Origin: CAWFGW01 sp963849955
GTDB lineage: Bacteria > Bacteroidota > Bacteroidia > Cytophagales > JAAEPT01
DNA length: 64,000 bases
Direction of reading: 5' to 3'
Assembly: GCA_963849955.1 (NCBI GenBank)
Contig: CAWKJU010000013.1
Span: 62,001 to 126,000 of the forward strand
The notes under the pieces were generated by a model, which was not told where the DNA came from, ran no database searches, and saw only the letters and a list, made by a program, of their open reading frames with translations. Position numbers and translations under genes: made by a program. This document shows, in pieces, positions 35,204 through 44,660 of this stretch (position 1 is the first letter of the stretch; every line of letters starts with the position of its first letter).

Positions 35204-36099
35204 AGACCAATAAATTCTTTTATTTTTTGAAAAACAGACTTTGTTGCTTCTTTCTCATGCTTAATTGTGTGTTTTATTGTGGTATGTAAAGGATCTGAAA
35301 CTACCGGATCAGGGGCTGTATAGCTGGTTTGACTATCTTCTTTATTATGAGTTGTAGAGTTGATCTTTTTCTGATTAAAGTATGTCGACTTTGCTTTGCG
35401 TGAGATTTTTCCTTCCTGATATTTTTTATTTTTTTGACTCGGGAAATGCAGAACCTTAAAGCTAGCGTAGGAGTTATCTATAAACTTAAAGAGTGTCTGT
35501 TGAGCTTTTTCTAATTTCTCATCGCTATACTCTGAGAAATACTTTTCGTTTTGATAGCTATAACAATTTTTATAATTCACTTCAATAGCCGCTACGTTAG
35601 CCTCTCTGTATCCAGATTGTTTTTTGATTTTGGACTTACTTGAAAAGTTAATTTCAACAATAAGGTGATCTGTGCCAATATCATCCACAAACCATTTTGG
35701 TGAATTTATCTTACCCTGCAAGTCAGCATTAAAGTAATCACTGCCTGACTCAACCCTTACTTCTTGCTTTAAAAATTCAAATTGAATTCTAAAGCGTTTA
35801 CCCTTATAATAGACATTAACTCCCTTTGATTTGCAAACATAATCCTGAGCCATTTGATGACAAAACCCTTTACCTCCTTTCCTTAGGTGATCGGGTACAT
35901 CAGGATCATTAAAACTGAAGTGAATGACTTTATCTGTATTCGTTACTGCCTTCATTTTGTAATAAGGGGGATGGCAATAATAGTATATTCTACCTAACCA
36001 TACATCTGGATTCTCGAATTGAAGTCTTCGAATTTCCCAAATGTATTTTTCAGTTGAATCAGGGTGAGGTTCGAGTTTACATTTGAACTTTGTTGCCAT
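35200..36099 (-). CDS. Candidate CoiA-like PD-(D/E)XK nuclease, partner of HEPN protein
   Basis: This 299-aa protein has no obvious annotation. Residues about 60-180 follow the pattern of CoiA-like nucleases: 'GFCHQMAQDYVCK' (His81), E113, 'FNADL' (D126), 'LIVEINFSS' (E149) and 'YREANVAAIEVNY' (R165). These would correspond to the E, RAD, ExQ/K-S and R...Y elements of that fold. The C-terminal 90 residues are basic and disordered, ending in a short amphipathic helix (SVFQKIKEFIGL). Translational coupling to a HEPN protein inside a type I RM cluster suggests a two-gene defence module. The fold call is inference. Confidence 0.5.
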   Translation of the reverse strand: MATKFKCKLEPHPDSTEKYIWEIRRLQFENPDVWLGRIYYYCHPPYYKMKAVTNTDKVIHFSFNDPDVPDHLRKGGKGFCHQMAQDYVCKSKGVNVYYKGKRFRIQFEFLKQEVRVESGSDYFNADLQGKINSPKWFVDDIGTDHLIVEINFSSKSKIKKQSGYREANVAAIEVNYKNCYSYQNEKYFSEYSDEKLEKAQQTLFKFIDNSYASFKVLHFPSQKNKKYQEGKISRKAKSTYFNQKKINSTTHNKEDSQTSYTAPDPVVSDPLHTTIKHTIKHEKEATKSVFQKIKEFIGL

Positions 36100-36159
36100 A
36101 GTTTATTATTTAAAAACACTTAAAAATTCATATTACTCTTCAACACAGAGTTACATTTT

Positions 36160-36870
36160 TTAAATCAATGATTTTTCCAGCCTATCTTTCCATCTCTTCC
36201 AATCAGGCATAATGGTTTCTTGCAGATCATAAAATGCCTTGGTATGATTATGATGAACTAAATGACAGAGTTCATGGATAATGACATATTCAATACTCCC
36301 TTTAGGAGCTTTTATCAAATCTGGATTCAGAATCACTTTCCCTCTGACAGTACAGCTTCCCCACCTGGTAGGCATATATCTTATTTGAAGATCGGGAGAG
36401 GAAATATTATATTTCTTAAATAGTGGAAGTACTTTGCTCAAGATGTCCTGAAAATGTATTGCTGCCTTTTCTCGATACCATTCTGACAAGATTTTATCAG
36501 GCGAGGCATTCTCTTTTTTGAAAAGCATTAATCTACCTCTGTAAACCTTTACCTCATTTTTAGGAGCGTCTTCAATTTTTATTTTGTACTGTCTACCTAA
36601 ATAAAGATGAGTTTCTCCATTGATATATTGGCGTGCTGGCCTAAGCGGATAATAGGATAAAAATTCAAGTTGTTGTTTGATGATCCAAGGAGCTTTTTCC
36701 CTAAGCTTAGATTTTAATTTCTCTTCGGTCGTTTCGTTTGGGGCTATTACCCGTACTTTACAATCAGGATAAACACGTATACCTAAGGTCTTACGCTCTT
36801 GATAAGTAAGCTCATAGTTGATTTCCTTAGAGCCGAATTTGAATGACTGTATGGTGATGGTATCAGACAT
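36160..36870 (-). CDS. YgjP/M48-like metallopeptidase (DUF45) linked to type I RM
   Basis: The 236-aa protein has a C-terminal zinc-peptidase motif HELCH (in 'VIIHELCHLVHHNHTKAF') and the family motif 'RWGSCTVRGKVILNPDL'. This places it in the YgjP/DUF45 (M48-like, SprT-related) group. Such genes often accompany type I restriction loci in Bacteroidota, though the reason is unknown. Its start overlaps the hsdR end by 8 bp, so it is co-translated with HsdR. Confidence 0.85.
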   Translation of the reverse strand: MSDTITIQSFKFGSKEINYELTYQERKTLGIRVYPDCKVRVIAPNETTEEKLKSKLREKAPWIIKQQLEFLSYYPLRPARQYINGETHLYLGRQYKIKIEDAPKNEVKVYRGRLMLFKKENASPDKILSEWYREKAAIHFQDILSKVLPLFKKYNISSPDLQIRYMPTRWGSCTVRGKVILNPDLIKAPKGSIEYVIIHELCHLVHHNHTKAFYDLQETIMPDWKRWKDRLEKSLI

Positions 36871-39800
36871 ATTTCAGCTTAGCAATTTTTAATCCTTCTT
36901 CTACTAATTCATCTATCAAATCAAAGGGCAATTCAATGTCTTGCTGTGCCTTTAACTCAAATAGGTAATCATCTATATCAATCCTGATTTTACCCTCTAT
37001 GTCTGACTTGTTAACCCAATCAATAATTGGTTTGCCATTTTCAAAGACTATGGATTTAATTACATTATCAATGCTCTCTGCTATAACAGCCCCTACATTT
37101 TCACCACCTTCTGATCTTTTCAAGTGACCTTTGAAAATTTCATTTACCAAGTTATAAAGGGCAATTCCTGTATCGTTTCCGACTAGGTTTTCTGGAATAT
37201 TGTCCTGTCTGCCATTATGAAATTGATCTTCAAATCCTTTAGCCTTATTGAGGTAGTCTGCCTCCGAAATACGGTGTTGGTGGTAGTCGTCAATGGTATC
37301 TCGGATGAGTCTTGATAGCTTCTTGAAGTAAACAGGGTCTTCATTCATTTTCACATTGATTGCTTTGATCGTTCTGCTGGCAATGTGATCAGCTTTGGCT
37401 GCTTTGCTGGTGATTTTCTCTACTTCTTGTTCACGCTGCTCTTTGTCAAAAATATTGACCAATTCAGTGATACGAAGAATCTCACCTTCGGTGGTAATAT
37501 GCTTGTCTATAAGCTTCTGTACTTGTGGTTCATACTCTTTGTATTCCAGGTCATCAAAATACCTACGCTTAACAGAAATCCTTAGTCCTAAAAAGAACTT
37601 AGCATCCTGTTTGTATTTGTTGATCTGCTGCTCTGGTGTATTGCTTATGAACTCAAAGCTTGACAAAGCGAGTTTTAATAAACGGGCGAATGCAGAGACT
37701 TTTTCATAGAATATATGGCGAATTGCCTCATCCTGTAATAGTTCTTCGTAGGCAGGTTCATCATACTTGTTTTTGATTTCTTTGAATATGTCCCAAACCT
37801 CTGATTGTAGTTGTGGTAACTTTTTGATTTCTTCACTGATATTAGTTAGCGTACCTTCCAAATCAAGGGCATCATAATCGTTGGTTCCTGAATAGGTCTC
37901 TAATGCAGAATCCAAATTTTCAAGGTTACCATAATAGTCGATAATCAAACCGTGCTCTTTACCCGGAGCTAATCGATTAACCCTTGCAATAGCTTGTAGT
38001 AGCGTATGTTCTTTTAACTGTCGTGTGAGATATAACACATAGTTGTTAGGAGCGTCAAAACCAGTCAGCAGCTTATCAACTACAATGATGATTTCAGGGT
38101 GGTCTTGTTTCTTGAATGAGTTAATCAGTGATTTCTCATAGTTTTCAGAACTGCCATATTTGTCCATCATGGCTTTCCAGAACTTCAATATTACATCATC
38201 ACTCTCCTCAAAAGCATCATCATAGTTCTCTCTGACATCTGGACCAGAAATCAATACTTCACAACTTACTTTGCCAATTTGCTTAATAAACTCTCGGTAG
38301 CGAATGGCAGTGGTTTTATTGGGTGCTACCAACTGACCTTTCGCCTTTAATGTGCCAAAGAGGATGTCTTGTACATTTTGTTCGTAATGATCTGAAATGT
38401 CCCATGCTCTGGCATAAATGATTTCTTCTGCCTTGTTAAGCTGATTGGTGGAGCTGAATTTTCTTTTCAATGCCGCCTTACCGTATGGTGTAAGTGGCTC
38501 GGAAACACGCTCAAAATAGTTATCTAATGGCTTTTCGTTGACCTCAATCAAATTGTGCCTTCCTTCATATAGTAAAGGAACTACTGCACCGTCAGCTACT
38601 GCATCAGTTATCGAATATACATCTATAAGACCGCCAAATCGGTTGGCTGTACTTTTCTCCTTCTTCATCAAAGGCGTACCTGTGAATGCAATGAAACAGC
38701 CTCTTGGAAAGACCTTCTGCATTTTGATATTGAAAGTACCGTATTGACTTCTGTGTCCTTCATCTACTAACACAAATATGTCAGGTGAATCAAAGCCTTC
38801 TTTGGCTCGGTTAACCGCAGCTTCAAACTTGTGGATCAATGTGGTAATGACGGTATCGCCTGTGCCTGAAAGTAACTCTACCAAGTGTTTACCTGTCTGA
38901 GCATTTTCAACAGGTATTTGACACTTCTTGAATGTCTCTGTTATTTGGTCATCCAAATCAATACGGTCTGTGACCAATATGATTTTGGGATTCTTTATTT
39001 TGGGGTGGGTGGCAATGAGTTGAGCTAACATAACCATAGTGAGCGATTTGCCACTACCTTGGGTATGCCAGATTACTCCTCCTTTTCTTAATCCCTGATT
39101 ATCGGTTTTAGCTACTTTGTTGAGTGTGTTATGAACAGCGAAATACTGCTGATACCTTGTGATTTTCTTAATGCCATCATCATATAGGGTGAAATTAAAA
39201 ATGAGGTCTAAAAGACGATGTGGCTGACAAAGACTAAACAACAATCTATCCTGTTCGGTAATCGCTTGGTCTTCCTTTTCTAAGTTTTTGAAGTATGACC
39301 ATACATTTTTATACCGCTCCTGAAACAGGGTTGTTCTTTCGTTGTTGGGTAGCGGTTGATTCTTCAAAGTCTGAAGCTTGTTCATCCATTCTGTTTCTTC
39401 TGCTTTAGTTTTGAATAGCTCCTTCCAAAAACTCCAAAATTCTTTTTCAGTGGCCGTAGTAGCGTATTTGGCATCATGTGTAGCCAGTCCAAAGACAAGG
39501 TTGGAGTATTGATATAATGAACGAATACCGTCTTCCTGTTGGTTTCTCAAATGCTGTTCAATAGACTTATCAATGGGGTCTTTGATTTTGGGGCTTTTGC
39601 ATTCTATGATTACCATAGGAATACCATTGATGAATAGCACAATATCAGGACGGTAATGCTCACTGCTGCCACTTCTTAGTACGCTAAATTCTTCTGAAAC
39701 GTGGTATGAGTTCTTCTCAGGATGTTTCCAATCAATGTATTGGAAAGAGAAACTCTTTTTGTCACCTAAAACCGATTGCTCAAAGCTCCTGCCAAGCGTG

Positions 39801-40102
39801 GTGAGTTCGTAAAACGCTTTGTTAGAAGCGATAAAACCATCTTGAACAGGAAGGTCACGTAAGGATAAAATGGCATTGTTTACGTTGACTTCTGAGAAGG
39901 CAAACTCTTTCCCTTTATATTCAATCGAATTGATGCTATGTAATTGTTCTTTCAGGATGGTTTCCAACAATACGTTAGATGTTCTTCCTCCACGAGCTTC
40001 CAAAGCTTGTTCTGGAGATAGGTATTTCCATCCCATATTCATGAGCAGCTTCAATGCTGGAAGCTGCGATATATGATCTTCTTTAAATGATGGTACTGCC
40101 AT
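36863..40102 (-). CDS. hsdR: Type I restriction endonuclease subunit R
   Basis: The 1079-aa protein has an N-terminal nuclease domain ('RPDIVLFINGIPMVIIECKS', the PD-ExK site), an SF2 motor with Walker A 'HTQGSGKSLT' and Walker B 'VDEGHRS', and a helical C-terminal end. It cleaves DNA after ATP-driven translocation in complex with HsdM and HsdS, which are encoded upstream. A DUF3800 gene and an RloC-like gene sit between hsdS and hsdR. Confidence 0.95.
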   Translation of the reverse strand: MAVPSFKEDHISQLPALKLLMNMGWKYLSPEQALEARGGRTSNVLLETILKEQLHSINSIEYKGKEFAFSEVNVNNAILSLRDLPVQDGFIASNKAFYELTTLGRSFEQSVLGDKKSFSFQYIDWKHPEKNSYHVSEEFSVLRSGSSEHYRPDIVLFINGIPMVIIECKSPKIKDPIDKSIEQHLRNQQEDGIRSLYQYSNLVFGLATHDAKYATTATEKEFWSFWKELFKTKAEETEWMNKLQTLKNQPLPNNERTTLFQERYKNVWSYFKNLEKEDQAITEQDRLLFSLCQPHRLLDLIFNFTLYDDGIKKITRYQQYFAVHNTLNKVAKTDNQGLRKGGVIWHTQGSGKSLTMVMLAQLIATHPKIKNPKIILVTDRIDLDDQITETFKKCQIPVENAQTGKHLVELLSGTGDTVITTLIHKFEAAVNRAKEGFDSPDIFVLVDEGHRSQYGTFNIKMQKVFPRGCFIAFTGTPLMKKEKSTANRFGGLIDVYSITDAVADGAVVPLLYEGRHNLIEVNEKPLDNYFERVSEPLTPYGKAALKRKFSSTNQLNKAEEIIYARAWDISDHYEQNVQDILFGTLKAKGQLVAPNKTTAIRYREFIKQIGKVSCEVLISGPDVRENYDDAFEESDDVILKFWKAMMDKYGSSENYEKSLINSFKKQDHPEIIIVVDKLLTGFDAPNNYVLYLTRQLKEHTLLQAIARVNRLAPGKEHGLIIDYYGNLENLDSALETYSGTNDYDALDLEGTLTNISEEIKKLPQLQSEVWDIFKEIKNKYDEPAYEELLQDEAIRHIFYEKVSAFARLLKLALSSFEFISNTPEQQINKYKQDAKFFLGLRISVKRRYFDDLEYKEYEPQVQKLIDKHITTEGEILRITELVNIFDKEQREQEVEKITSKAAKADHIASRTIKAINVKMNEDPVYFKKLSRLIRDTIDDYHQHRISEADYLNKAKGFEDQFHNGRQDNIPENLVGNDTGIALYNLVNEIFKGHLKRSEGGENVGAVIAESIDNVIKSIVFENGKPIIDWVNKSDIEGKIRIDIDDYLFELKAQQDIELPFDLIDELVEEGLKIAKLKYV

Positions 40103-40205
40103 GATTATTGAACTTTTGGATCGGTTTTTGAGTTATAGATTCGAACGATAATGGTGTTGAATTTTGAAAATCCAATATTTATTCGTTCATTTGTAGTGTC
40201 ATTAT

Positions 40206-40318
40206 CCAAAGGGTAAAGGACTTGGCAAGTGACATTGTTCACTCGATCGCAGTGCCTAAAGTTGCGTATCTCACTTACGAAGTGGGGATTATAAAATACT
40301 TGGACCGGGGTGTCCCCG
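40206..40318. other. Structured intergenic tract between DUF3800 and hsdR
   Basis: This tract holds successive small inverted repeats: AGTGA/TCACT (40228-40243), CACT/AGTG (40240-40254), CACTT/AAGTG (about 40272-40284) and CGGGG/CCCCG (40306-40318). No convincing gene is present in 40103-40357. It may carry the hsdR leader. Confidence 0.35.
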
Positions 40319-40324
40319 ATCGGC

Positions 40325-40352
40325 AAAAAGCTGGAACTTGTTTCAGCTTTTT
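40325..40352 (-). terminator. Terminator after DUF3800
   Basis: AAAAAGCTG (40325-40333) pairs with CAGCTTTTT (40344-40352), a symmetrical intrinsic terminator 6 bp after the DUF3800 stop. Confidence 0.8.
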
Positions 40353-40357
40353 GTTTT

Positions 40358-41107
40358 TTATGGGAATATCTTAAGTCCATATCTTTTTCCATTTTTACTG
40401 TAAATTTTAGGAGCCACAATATCAAAAGCAGGGTTAGCCCTCTTAGGATCAATTACATATCTGGCCATAGGGTAAGCCACCAAATCCGCTAATTGCAGTC
40501 CGTTAATGTTTTCTTTTTTGTCTCTGAAGTGGATATTCAGGTTGATGTCTTTCAATCGCTCAGCACTCACATAGCCTGTACCTCTGGCCATGAGCCGCTG
40601 AAAGTGTTCGTCCAGCTTTTTGTCTTCTTTTTTACCACGTTTCTCAATGACAATTTGTAAGCTCTTATTGAGTGGTTTGATGCCATCCAAATAGAACACA
40701 GAACGTTCAATCATAAAGGACAAAGCCAGTTCATACACATCATTGGAGAGCCGCCCAAATTTCTTAATGTAATTATCCTTTCTGATGGCGGAGGCAATCA
40801 CAGTATATTGGCCATTGGCAATACATGCATTGAGTTGATTGTAGAAGGCAGCTTTCAATTCCATGTCAAATAGGGTTTGAAACTCCTTTTCGCACTTGCG
40901 AATATCACGAGAATGAAAAATGACCTGTTTATTCTTCCAGAATTCAGCTTTGATCCTGTTAAACTCATCTCTTATGGCAAAATACGCTGCCTCCGACATC
41001 AAAACACCACAAAGTAGAAATACTGGAAAATCAGGGCTTAGTGTGGTCAAGCCGTGATCTCCGCTTTCGTCAATGAATAGGTAATATTTGGTGTTTGATC
41101 CTGTCAT
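40358..41107 (-). CDS. DUF3800 domain protein
   Basis: The 249-aa protein opens with 'KYYLFIDESGDHGL', the DUF3800 signature with acidic residues (D, E, D) of an RNase H-like active site, and has later conserved 'GLQLADLVAYPMARY'. DUF3800 proteins are frequent in mobile and defence regions and are predicted nucleases. Its start overlaps the upstream ATPase gene stop by 4 bp, so the two are a coupled pair. Confidence 0.85.
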   Translation of the reverse strand: MTGSNTKYYLFIDESGDHGLTTLSPDFPVFLLCGVLMSEAAYFAIRDEFNRIKAEFWKNKQVIFHSRDIRKCEKEFQTLFDMELKAAFYNQLNACIANGQYTVIASAIRKDNYIKKFGRLSNDVYELALSFMIERSVFYLDGIKPLNKSLQIVIEKRGKKEDKKLDEHFQRLMARGTGYVSAERLKDINLNIHFRDKKENINGLQLADLVAYPMARYVIDPKRANPAFDIVAPKIYSKNGKRYGLKIFP

Positions 41108-43389
41108 TTAATTGCTTTTACATCCAACTTATCTTCAAAACCACAAACTTTTAGCATACTTTTATAATGATCCTCATCAACTTTCTTGACTAGCCAAAGC
41201 ACATCATCAATTACGTTTTTACCTTCTTCTAAAAGGGTTTCAACAGTATTATCAAATGACTCAATTCTGTCAAGGTGAGAGTACTTATTTAGAAAGTAAA
41301 AAATGCGTTCTTTTTGTGCATTCGTTAAGCCATGCTTGATTCCTAATTGTAATGCCCCATTAAAGCCGGAATTGTCAGGTGTCTTAAAACTTGTGAAAGC
41401 TTCTAATAATCTGCGGACAGAATTGGCAATTGTAAAACAAGCAGAATCATCCAACTCATCAAGGTTTTGATATTCTATGACAGAGTTAAACACATAATGG
41501 TATTCAGAATGGAATTTAAGTAAAGAGTTTTTTGCATCTGAAAGAACCCCGTTTTGGGCTATATATATGTTGGACAGACTTTGCTTACTGGCCTTATCAA
41601 ATTTTTTAAGCATCCAATCCCGAACCTGCTTGAAAAACCAGAAGTTATGCGTGAGGACAAAAAGTTGTTTGGCTCCTTCTGTCGATTGTTTTATGAGACT
41701 TGATGCATTAAAAAGGTGATTACTATCAAAACTTGAAATAGGATCATCAAGTACAATGATTTGATCGGCAATGTTGGCGTCATTTTCTTTGATTTTTGAA
41801 AAGAAGTAGATTAAGGAAATAGCCGTTTTTTCACCTTCACTTAAGTTCCTTGCAACTACATTACCTCTTTTAAGTTGATAACCGCCACTTTCCTGCCTTT
41901 CTAGCATGATATCATTTCTTCCGATAAATTTATGAAGGTTCTCTTCTATTTCTTGAATCGCTAGGGTGTCACTTTTTAGTTCATTTTCTAGTCTTTTGAT
42001 GGATTCTTTTAGTGATGAAATTTCTTCTTCAGTTGTCTTTAGGCTTTGTTCCACACCAGAGATATTCTGTTCTGTTTTTGGTAAATTTTCAGATACAGCC
42101 GATTGGCTGACAAAGTGAAATTCGATCTTTTGTTTTGCCTGTTCTGCTAATTCTTTATGCGAAAGGCTTGTGTCATTGTGTTTCTGAATTACTGCCGTGA
42201 GCTTGTCTAATTCTTCATTGAATTCGGAAAAAACAACTCCACCAGATAAAGCTGTGTCACAAGGAGAGAAGGGGTTAGCCTTTTTACTCGAAAGAGAGTT
42301 TATCCAATTATCAATTACCCCATTGATCTTGTCAATTTTTTCATTTGTGGTTGTAATGGCTGTATCATATTCTTCTTTGAGACTATCATACAAAAGGTAT
42401 TTTTCATTTGATAGCTTACTTCTTTTACCTTTTTCAAGTTTATTTATTTGATTAGTGATATTGGTCTTTAATTCATCAAATTCCTTATTGAAGTGAGCAT
42501 CAAGAGTCTGAGTTCTTTCTTTTTCTAGTGGTTTTCCACAAAACTCACAGTTTTCACTTTCGTGTTTTTTATGAAGTACCAAACCTGTAGAAACCCAATC
42601 TCCGATATCCGGATTATCTCTTAAACGACTAATTACATTCGAGGTAATATTTGTATCAAGTAGATTGTTTACTTCTCTTTCTATCTCGGAAAGTTTGTCA
42701 ATGCTAATTTTGGAAGGGAAGTTTTCTGAGGGGATTTCGTCTTTTTTACTGTTTAGAAGGGTATAATTCTTTTCGTCAGTTAACGATTCTTCACTTAATT
42801 CATAAGTATCAAAATCTGCATTTTCATTTTTCAGACCTTTCCAAATATCTGAGGAAGTTTTCTTATTATACGTAACGTTGGCGTAGATTGTGCCCAATAA
42901 AAAGTCTTTAATAGCTTTTCCTGCGTTTTTATGAAAATCATCAGCTCTTTTGACTAAATCTTGCTCTTCTTTTTTAAAGTCTTTTAGTTCCTTTTCTTTT
43001 ACCAAAAGCTCTGCTTTTTTTGAATCCAGTTCCTTTTTCTCTTCAACTTTCTGTTTGCTAATAAAAACTATGGGGTCAGTTTCAGCATCAAAGAGGTTAA
43101 GGTTATCGTTTATGAAATCCTGATTAAATACCTTAATATCGAGAGAATGGGTATAGGAAGTGGATTCTATTTTACTGGAATCATCTAATTGAATAGAAAA
43201 TTCTGCACCCTTATATTCATCGTGATTACACCTCGTTTCAATGCAGCGGAGTAAACGGGCCAAAGTTGTTTTGCCACTTCCATTCCAACCATAAATCAGG
43301 TTGAATTTATTAAAGGGTTTAACTGAGTATTCTTTCTTGAAATTATCAAGAATTCCGAATCCATTTACCTTAATGACTCTCTGGATCAT
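41104..43389 (-). CDS. AAA_13 ATPase, RloC/PrrC-like anticodon nuclease candidate
   Basis: The 761-aa protein has Walker A GWNGSGKT (34-41), coiled coils interrupted by a CxxC zinc-hook-like motif CEFC (281-284), the ABC signature 'LSEGEKTAIS' and Walker B 'IIVLDDPISSFDS'. Near the C-terminus R659-x3-E663 and a later His (H705, 'NKYSH') recall the R-E-H triad of PrrC/RloC anticodon nucleases. Those enzymes cut tRNA when a linked restriction system is inhibited. Location between hsdS and hsdR fits that role. The nuclease activity itself is inferred. Confidence 0.75.
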   Translation of the reverse strand: MIQRVIKVNGFGILDNFKKEYSVKPFNKFNLIYGWNGSGKTTLARLLRCIETRCNHDEYKGAEFSIQLDDSSKIESTSYTHSLDIKVFNQDFINDNLNLFDAETDPIVFISKQKVEEKKELDSKKAELLVKEKELKDFKKEEQDLVKRADDFHKNAGKAIKDFLLGTIYANVTYNKKTSSDIWKGLKNENADFDTYELSEESLTDEKNYTLLNSKKDEIPSENFPSKISIDKLSEIEREVNNLLDTNITSNVISRLRDNPDIGDWVSTGLVLHKKHESENCEFCGKPLEKERTQTLDAHFNKEFDELKTNITNQINKLEKGKRSKLSNEKYLLYDSLKEEYDTAITTTNEKIDKINGVIDNWINSLSSKKANPFSPCDTALSGGVVFSEFNEELDKLTAVIQKHNDTSLSHKELAEQAKQKIEFHFVSQSAVSENLPKTEQNISGVEQSLKTTEEEISSLKESIKRLENELKSDTLAIQEIEENLHKFIGRNDIMLERQESGGYQLKRGNVVARNLSEGEKTAISLIYFFSKIKENDANIADQIIVLDDPISSFDSNHLFNASSLIKQSTEGAKQLFVLTHNFWFFKQVRDWMLKKFDKASKQSLSNIYIAQNGVLSDAKNSLLKFHSEYHYVFNSVIEYQNLDELDDSACFTIANSVRRLLEAFTSFKTPDNSGFNGALQLGIKHGLTNAQKERIFYFLNKYSHLDRIESFDNTVETLLEEGKNVIDDVLWLVKKVDEDHYKSMLKVCGFEDKLDVKAIK

Positions 43390-43395
43390 AATCTA

Positions 43396-44658
43396 TTACT
43401 TTACATTTACTCTTATTTCACCCGTCAATAGCTTCTGCATTAAGCCTTTCTTTTGTTCTTTCAGAGTGACTATTTGCTGCTTCAACAGTTCAATTTCTCT
43501 ATCGGCTTCAGATAGTACCGCTACAATTCTTTTCTGCTCTGCTAATGAAGGAACTGGAATTTTTAGCTTGGCAAATTCTCCTTGACCCAAGGTTTTGTTT
43601 CGTCCTGCACCACCTGGAGAGGCTAAGCCTAAAAGGTGCTTTCCTCTGGCGGTTTTGAAGTAGTATAATAGGAAGTCCAAATCAAGGACTCCTTTCTTAG
43701 GCTTGTACATTGGGAAGCGGTGCGAAGCAATCATACCTACCTCTGCTTCTGTGGTTTTCGCAATGGCATGTTCCCATGCAAATACGATGTTGACTACAAA
43801 ACAATCTGGTTGAATCCAAAAAACTGATTTGTTTCCCAAGCTTGCTCCGGTTACTTCTTCTTTGTGAAAAATACCCTTGCAGTGAGAACGAATACCTATT
43901 TCTCGGTAAAGGGTTTCTGGATCTGGGGAAAATGGTTTTTTTACCTTTTGAACTAAGTCAGAGACTAATTTTAAATCCCAGTCAGAAGGGATTTCACCAA
44001 ATTTTGTATTAATTATTTCTTCGCTTTGCGCAAAGCCTTTTAATCGGATCTGACCATTTAATAATTGTTGCTCAATTCCTCTCCTTTTTAACTCTTGATT
44101 CTTTAAAATATTTTCAAAAAGATTAATTCCTTTTGACCATATAGATAGTATTTCTCCTATTTTAGACCTTTCTTTTTCAGGAGGGAGAGGGATTTCAATT
44201 TCCGAAAACATAGAAAGATGGACTCTCTTTTTCTCTTCTAGGGAACCAATTGAAACTCGATCAAAAATATTTATAATTGGATAGGATTTTAAATAATTTT
44301 CAAGATAGATTCCAGAATTAATATTTTTTAATTCAAGTATATTGTAATAAGCTGAAACAGCAACTGGGAAATCAATATCGCTTCTTCCTATTGCTCCAAA
44401 CCTGAGATTCATTGGATTGAAAATGAAATCATTTTTATGAATGATACGATACAAATTTTCCGAACTGTCTTTTAACAGGTGTTCTCTTTTGTATCTTTCA
44501 GGTTTTGGACAAACTCCTTTCTCAATTGTAAAACTATACAGAGGGTATGTTTCTAAATCGCTTGATAATATCTTTTTCTCAGTAAATAGTTCTCCAAGCT
44601 TTACTAGGCTCCAGCCGTAGGGAATATTGATGCCGTATTTAGTTTTTGCCTGATTCAT
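43396..44658 (-). CDS. hsdS: Type I restriction specificity subunit S (two TRDs)
   Basis: The 420-aa protein has two target-recognition domains (about 1-150 and 210-360) separated and followed by conserved helices ('LPPEKERSKIGEIL', 'LAEQKRIVAVLSEADREIEL'). The last region 'KKGLMQKLLTGEIRV' is the usual HsdS ending. It lies 2 bp after hsdM. Its recognition sequence cannot be read from the protein. Confidence 0.92.
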   Translation of the reverse strand: MNQAKTKYGINIPYGWSLVKLGELFTEKKILSSDLETYPLYSFTIEKGVCPKPERYKREHLLKDSSENLYRIIHKNDFIFNPMNLRFGAIGRSDIDFPVAVSAYYNILELKNINSGIYLENYLKSYPIINIFDRVSIGSLEEKKRVHLSMFSEIEIPLPPEKERSKIGEILSIWSKGINLFENILKNQELKRRGIEQQLLNGQIRLKGFAQSEEIINTKFGEIPSDWDLKLVSDLVQKVKKPFSPDPETLYREIGIRSHCKGIFHKEEVTGASLGNKSVFWIQPDCFVVNIVFAWEHAIAKTTEAEVGMIASHRFPMYKPKKGVLDLDFLLYYFKTARGKHLLGLASPGGAGRNKTLGQGEFAKLKIPVPSLAEQKRIVAVLSEADREIELLKQQIVTLKEQKKGLMQKLLTGEIRVNVK

Positions 44659-44660
44659 AA

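Noticed and set aside
40105..40452. A 115-codon minus-strand frame overlapping DUF3800
   Set aside because: Its first part is DUF3800 coding sequence in another frame and the rest covers the terminator and inverted repeats.
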